DNA of 42,879 nt from a virus. Below are positions 39,277 to 42,879 of the stretch, one piece after another. The first letter of the stretch is position 1; every line of letters starts with the position of its first letter. The DNA lies in IMG/VR virus record IMGVR_UViG_3300025030_000204, positions 1 to 42,879 of that record. The stretch is one strand, 5' to 3'. The notes under the pieces are model-generated. The model had not been told where the DNA came from and ran no database searches. It was given only the letters and a program-made list of their open reading frames with translations. Position numbers and translations under genes: made by a program.

Positions 39277-39349
39277 GGAACTTTGGTGTAGGTGGTCTGC
39301 ACAACTGTTTGAAGCACAGTGGGTCTTTGTTCGATTCAAAGAGGTTCCA
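39277..39349 (+). tRNA. tRNA-Phe (anticodon GAA)
   Basis: Acceptor GGAACTT/AGGTTCC; anticodon stem ACTGT/ACAGT with loop TTGAAGC gives GAA; T arm CTTTG-TTCGATT-CAAAG. Confidence 0.9.
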
Positions 39350-39369
39350 CAAGGTTATTCATTTTTACA

Positions 39370-40599
39370 TCAAACATTACATTTGAGTTCAAATGATTTT
39401 ACAAATTCAACTTTGTATGGGTTAAACCCTAACCCTATATTCCTTATGTTACTTATGAATTTTTCACATTCAGGAATTACTTTTGATTTTAACATTATTC
39501 CAATTGCACCATTAACATCAGCATTTATTGTTTTGCCAATACTACTTAAAAATAAACCACGCTTTATTCTTTTGCCAAGATAAATTGCTTGTTTTTGTAT
39601 CGGTTCAAATGCCAAATGGTCGCATTTACTGGTATAACTTTCTTCCTGCTCAACAAGTTTTATGCTGTTGAGTTCTAACTTATATTTTATTTTATCTATA
39701 AGTTTGGCATGAGGGATAGAAACAAAATTCTGGTTATTACGGCTACCAATATTTATTTTCTTCTTCCAATGTTCATTTTTACCGATAACAACTGTCCCAA
39801 TATTATACTTTAAACAGTATTTAAGAATGAAATCGCCTACCTGGTGCATTGCATTTTCTATCTTGTTATTCCTGTCAAAAGTTAATTTATTTATTCTGTT
39901 TGACGTCCCTTTATTACCAACATAACTCATTAACTTGGCTCGCTTTTTATTAAAATACGCATTGATGGATTTTAATCCTCTACCGTTGATAATGAAAGGC
40001 TTATTACCGACATTATCTATTGCTGTGATAAGATTGTTTAATCCCAAATCAATGCTTAATACATTTTCTTCTTTTATTTTTTCATGTTTTACCTCCTTTT
40101 TTTCATAGACAACTTCTATTACAAAACAAGTTGCTTGTGGAATTATTCTCACTTGTGATATATTATCTACTTTTGTTTTTAATGGTTGAATATTTGCTTG
40201 TTTTGGAAAATGTATAAGTCCCCCTTTTAAATTAACTTGCTGATTAGTGAAAATGCAAATAGAATATCCAGCCTTATCTTTGTATTTTGGTTGCTTAGGG
40301 TTTCCTTTAAATTTGCTTGGGCATTTTTTATATTCTTTTAATGCTTTGAAATATGACTTCCAGTTCTTAAAAAGTAATTTTATTATTTGCTGCGATGTTT
40401 GTGCCGGCAATGCCCTATAATCTTCCTGGTTAAATTCAGCAAGCAATTTAGATAATTCATATTCCTCAAATTTCTGTATATTACCAAAAAATGCTTGCCG
40501 TTTGTGATAATTACAAAAATTATACAATCTGGCTGATTTAAAACAAATATCCTCTATTGCTTTATCGTTTATCCTAATATGTCGCTCTACGAGTTGCAT
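39370..40599 (-). CDS. TnpB-family protein with altered active site
   Basis: A 409-residue relative of TnpB. The first RuvC Asp is present (LSIDLGLNNLI) and so is the last (NADVNGAIGI). The usual RuvC-II Glu motif (V/F-E-N/D-L) reads TVVIGKNEHWKKKINIG. The zinc ribbon is reduced to TSKCDHLAF and LFLSSIGKT, without the second Cys pair. So it is either a TnpB with a rearranged catalytic site or a nuclease-dead form. The pseudogene at 26937 is a close paralogue. Its 3' end lies 20 bases from the 3' end of tRNA-Phe. On the minus strand a TATTTATA (40636-40629) lies about 30 bases upstream. No tnpA is visible. Confidence 0.85.
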   Translation of the reverse strand: MQLVERHIRINDKAIEDICFKSARLYNFCNYHKRQAFFGNIQKFEEYELSKLLAEFNQEDYRALPAQTSQQIIKLLFKNWKSYFKALKEYKKCPSKFKGNPKQPKYKDKAGYSICIFTNQQVNLKGGLIHFPKQANIQPLKTKVDNISQVRIIPQATCFVIEVVYEKKEVKHEKIKEENVLSIDLGLNNLITAIDNVGNKPFIINGRGLKSINAYFNKKRAKLMSYVGNKGTSNRINKLTFDRNNKIENAMHQVGDFILKYCLKYNIGTVVIGKNEHWKKKINIGSRNNQNFVSIPHAKLIDKIKYKLELNSIKLVEQEESYTSKCDHLAFEPIQKQAIYLGKRIKRGLFLSSIGKTINADVNGAIGIMLKSKVIPECEKFISNIRNIGLGFNPYKVEFVKSFELKCNV

Positions 40600-40698
40600 T
40601 ATTTATATAAAACTTAAAGTTTTACACTTATAAATATCTTTCTAAAATAAAAAACTCAATAAAATGAATACATAAGAAATAAATAATATCAAAAATTA

Positions 40699-40706
40699 CT
40701 ATTTAT
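40699..40706 (+). promoter_or_regulatory. Late-type promoter before tRNA-Gly
   Basis: TATTTATA 12 bases before the mature tRNA-Gly 5' end at 40718, so these two tRNAs may be made late. Confidence 0.55.
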
Positions 40707-40717
40707 ATAAGATAATG

Positions 40718-40791
40718 TGCATCAGTAGCTCAATTGGTAGAGCGCCGGTCTTCCAAATCGGAGGTTGTGGGATCATAGCCCATCTGATGCT
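40718..40791 (+). tRNA. tRNA-Gly (anticodon TCC)
   Basis: Acceptor GCATCAG/CTGATGC; anticodon stem CCGGT/ATCGG with loop CTTCCAA gives TCC. The T arm TGGG-ATCATAG-CCCA has the ATCATA loop also seen in tRNA-Pro at 4764. Confidence 0.88.
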
Positions 40792-40809
40792 CCAGATTAA
40801 ATAAAATAT

Positions 40810-40882
40810 GGGGGTACATGTACCAAGGCTGGCGAAGAGCATTTGCAATGCTTTTGGGTGGATTGGATTTCCACTATCTCCA
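40810..40882 (+). tRNA. tRNA-Ala (anticodon TGC)
   Basis: Acceptor GGGGGTA pairs with TATCTCC, including G3-T70, the alanine identity pair. Anticodon stem GAGCA/TGCTT with loop TTTGCAA gives TGC. T arm GTGGA-TTGGATT-TCCAC has G where C56 is usual. The D arm is weak. Confidence 0.72.
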
Positions 40883-40919
40883 CTAAATATATAAATGATT
40901 TCTTTTTCAATCATCAAAC

Positions 40920-40927
40920 TATTTATA
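40920..40927 (+). promoter_or_regulatory. Late-type promoter
   Basis: TATTTATA in AAACTATTTATATAAAA, 15 bases before the ATG at 40943. Confidence 0.6.
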
Positions 40928-40942
40928 TAAAAATATATTCTT

Positions 40943-42058
40943 ATGGCAGATATCACAACAAGTGAAAAAGACAAATTATTTACAAGAATAAAACATCAAC
41001 TTGGTGCCCCATTAAGACAAATTGAAATTGATAATTCTCAACTGGAAACATTTCTTGAAATATCAATTGAAGATTATTCATCTTATGTTAATAATTGGCT
41101 AATTGATCAGCAGTGGGATAGTTTAATAGGTTTAGATACAAATTCAACAGATTTATCCTTTGCATTTACTACACGTTCTTTAGATTTCACAAGGTCATTT
41201 AGTTTTGCATATTCAAAACAAGTTGGCCTTGGAACAAATAGTCCCTGGGAACTTAAAAAAGATTTTGTTGTTATTACTGCCGGAACACAAGTTTATACAA
41301 TACCAAAAAACAGGGAAGTTAATGAAGTTTTATGGGTAACTCCCCCATTAATAGATAGAGGTTTAATAGATCCATTTTCAAGGTCTAATTGGTCAGCAGA
41401 ACAATTTGGATGGAGTTATATTGGTCGTGCTGCGGAATATGTTCAACCTGTGTTTAATATTTTATTATCCGCTCAGGATAGAGGTCTTAAAGATAGAATA
41501 AGAAGAAGTGAGTTAACTTATAGAATTGTTGGTGGACCAAATGGAACAAAATTATTATATTTATATCCTGTTCCAGGTGGAAAATATCAACCTGGAGGAG
41601 GAATGGGTGGAGGATTAGCTAATCCAGCATGGAATGGTGCAAAAATTTGGTATTGGTATTATGATACTAATTCAACCAGTATAGATCAATGTAAAAATGA
41701 AAATAAAGATATTGTAAGATTACCAAGTGATGTTGATATTGATAATATTCAGTGGTCAGAATTAAATAAACCAGCCCAAACATGGGTTAGAAGATATTTA
41801 TTGGCAACAACTAAACAAACTCTTGGAAAAGTGAGGGGTAAATTTGGTGGTGTTGTTGGTGTTGGTGAAGCAGAGAGAATAATGGATTATGCTGATTTAT
41901 TATCTGAAGGTATTGCAGAACAAGAAAAACTTATTGAAGAATTAAAAGAAAGATTAGAAGAATTAACTTATGTAAACATTTTAGAAAAGAAAGCAAGAGA
42001 ATCAAAAGCATTAAATGATACAATGTCCAATATTCCTTTAGGGATATACGTAATATAA
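40943..42058 (+). CDS. Probable neck / head-completion structural protein
   Basis: A 371-residue protein. It opens with a helix (SEKDKLFTRIKHQLGAPLRQ), then IEIDNSQLETFLEISIEDYS, a layout often seen in phage neck and head-to-tail connector proteins. A beta-rich middle (KKDFVVITAGTQVYTIPKN) is followed by a GG-rich turn (GKYQPGGGMGGGLANPAWNG) and a Trp-rich strand (KIWYWYYDT). The C-terminus is a coiled coil (QEKLIEELKERLEELTYVNI). T4 gp13/gp14 are candidates, but I cannot show homology by eye. Late-type promoter and position downstream of the head genes fit. Confidence 0.6.
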   Translation: MADITTSEKDKLFTRIKHQLGAPLRQIEIDNSQLETFLEISIEDYSSYVNNWLIDQQWDSLIGLDTNSTDLSFAFTTRSLDFTRSFSFAYSKQVGLGTNSPWELKKDFVVITAGTQVYTIPKNREVNEVLWVTPPLIDRGLIDPFSRSNWSAEQFGWSYIGRAAEYVQPVFNILLSAQDRGLKDRIRRSELTYRIVGGPNGTKLLYLYPVPGGKYQPGGGMGGGLANPAWNGAKIWYWYYDTNSTSIDQCKNENKDIVRLPSDVDIDNIQWSELNKPAQTWVRRYLLATTKQTLGKVRGKFGGVVGVGEAERIMDYADLLSEGIAEQEKLIEELKERLEELTYVNILEKKARESKALNDTMSNIPLGIYVI

Positions 42059-42084
42059 TAAATAATAAATAATTAAAAATACTT

Positions 42085-42342
42085 ATGAAAAAAATAATTA
42101 AAATAAAAGAATCGGAATTAATAAAATTAATTGAATTATCAATTTTAAAAGAACAATTACAACCAAAACCAGAACATGATGATCCAGATATTGAAACTAT
42201 GGACCCTGAAGTAGAGCCAGACATTCAAATTGATAATCCAATATCACCAAAGAAAGAACCTTGGGAAGATCCATTTACTCCAAGGAGAATTCAACCAGGA
42301 AGTGAACCTCAACCACGAGCAAGATTCAGAGAAAAAAGATAA
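42085..42342 (+). CDS. Small Pro/Glu-rich protein with KESELIKLIE tag
   Basis: An 85-residue protein. Residues 1-21 (MKKIIKIKESELIKLIELSI) are the shared tag, followed by KEQLQ. The rest is a disordered Pro/Glu/Asp tract (DPDIETMDPEVEPDIQIDNP) with a basic C-terminus (PRARFREKR). An internal head peptide cleaved from its tag would look like this, as T4 internal peptides II and VII do; inference only. It follows 40943 by 26 bases, without a box of its own. Confidence 0.6.
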   Translation: MKKIIKIKESELIKLIELSILKEQLQPKPEHDDPDIETMDPEVEPDIQIDNPISPKKEPWEDPFTPRRIQPGSEPQPRARFREKR

Positions 42343-42381
42343 AAATTGTATATAACTTGTTGTTATTTTAGTTTTTCAAAC

Positions 42382-42389
42382 TATTTATA
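42382..42389 (+). promoter_or_regulatory. Late-type promoter
   Basis: TATTTATA in AAACTATTTATATAAAAATA, 18 bases before the ATG at 42408. Confidence 0.6.
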
Positions 42390-42407
42390 TAAAAATATTT
42401 ACTTTAT

Positions 42408-42879
42408 ATGAATTTAAAAAAAGAATTGCATAAATTATTATTAAAAGAAGAGGATTTTGGTGATTATGGTCATTGGATACCATCTGAAAACAAAACCCCA
42501 GATGAAACATATTCTGACAAGTTTATTCAACAACTTGGTTCTGAGCGATTTAAAGATGTTGTTGAAAAAGTAAAAAAATATACACAAAGGGAAGATGTCG
42601 ATGAAAGACAACTCATATCATTAGCAATTAGTGCTTTTAATAAAATAAAAGATATTGAGGAAGAACACATATCTCAACTGGAACAACTTGCGATTGATAT
42701 TGTTAAATATGATTTCAATATTCCAGAAGGAAAAATTGAATTTGATGCAAAAATTAGTGATAATCTTGATGTTGGTCGTAAAATTAAATATTTTGAAAAA
42801 CCAGAAGAAATAAGTCCAGAAATACTATCAACTTTTAAAAATAAAGAATCTTTTGATTCAAGAGTTAATAAAAGAAGAT
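42408..42879 (+). CDS. Unknown late protein, 3' end outside window
   Basis: At least 157 codons from ATG 42408, still open at the window end. The N-terminus MNLKKELHKLLLKEEDFGDY is an amphipathic helix ending K-E-E, similar in form to the other tags. FIQQLGSERFKDVVEKVKKY and an acidic helical region (DIEEEHISQLEQLAIDIVKY) follow. FDAKISDNLDVGRKIKYFEK could be a beta segment. No family is recognised from this part. Its late-type promoter suggests a virion protein. Confidence 0.65.
   Translation, partial: MNLKKELHKLLLKEEDFGDYGHWIPSENKTPDETYSDKFIQQLGSERFKDVVEKVKKYTQREDVDERQLISLAISAFNKIKDIEEEHISQLEQLAIDIVKYDFNIPEGKIEFDAKISDNLDVGRKIKYFEKPEEISPEILSTFKNKESFDSRVNKRR

Noticed and set aside
39197-39583. 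A 128-residue plus-strand ORF
   Set aside because: It crosses tRNA-Asp and tRNA-Phe and the 3' end of the minus-strand TnpB-family gene.
1-42879. CRISPR array
   Set aside because: No regular direct repeats with unique spacers were seen; recurring short motifs are promoter boxes.

Overview
This AT-rich window (roughly a quarter to 30% GC by eye) looks like the virion-gene and tRNA part of a large T4-like tailed phage of a Bacteroidetes (Flavobacteriia-type) host. Phage identity rests on a T4-type head set in order: terminase large subunit, portal, prohead protease, acidic scaffold-like protein and major capsid protein. A gp46/Rad50-like recombination ATPase, a phage-encoded tmRNA and about 14 tRNA genes support it. 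The host guess rests on promoters of the Bacteroidetes form (TTG, about 20 bases, then TAnnTTTG), a DUF4494 protein, a bifunctional-nuclease/UVR protein, and a tmRNA whose tag frame starts GGC-GAA as in Bacteroides.

Layout. 1-182: tail of a gene whose paralogue lies at 30712-31008, then a 22-bp direct repeat. 183-2339: gp46-like ATPase. 2340-3050: promoter, structured leader, tmRNA, terminator. 3052-5932: small unknown genes, one promoter/mini-ORF/terminator cassette, three tRNAs and three small genes of different base composition. 5960-6770: second cassette and seven tRNAs. 6778-9211: a sirtuin and two phage proteins, one a nucleotidyltransferase. 9240-10395: pseudoknot-like RNA and an HNH endonuclease. 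10452-15711: plus-strand late virion-type genes. 14259-16271 (minus): a membrane protein and a secreted CAP-domain protein. 16390-18023: TnpB element next to a probably truncated gene. 18034-26636: BFN/UVR protein, terminase with one intein, small proteins, portal with three inteins. 26642-31755: a start-less UVR ORF, a TnpB pseudogene, small minus-strand genes and an unknown plus-strand protein. 31895-36261: head-assembly block. 36406-38529: zinc-finger/nuclease/methyltransferase fusion. 38573-40882: small virion-type gene, third cassette, four tRNAs, third TnpB. 40943-42879: neck-like protein, a tagged peptide and a gene running off the end.

Two promoter classes divide the genes. Host-type boxes precede the small (mostly minus-strand) genes, tmRNA, tRNA cassettes and the methyltransferase fusion. 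A phage motif TATTTATA, often followed by AAT or TAA, lies a few to about 30 bases before nearly every plus-strand virion-type gene and is probably the late promoter. In three places the two classes sit back to back in a conserved block.

Most notable: four inteins in the two DNA-packaging genes (one lacking a normal first residue); a tmRNA with a 33-codon tag frame lacking the usual ALAA end; three promoter/mini-ORF/terminator cassettes in front of tRNA genes; short shared peptide tags on otherwise unrelated proteins that may be capsid-targeting sequences; and a nuclease-methyltransferase fusion between capsid genes. All functions are read from sequence and memory of families; no database search was possible.
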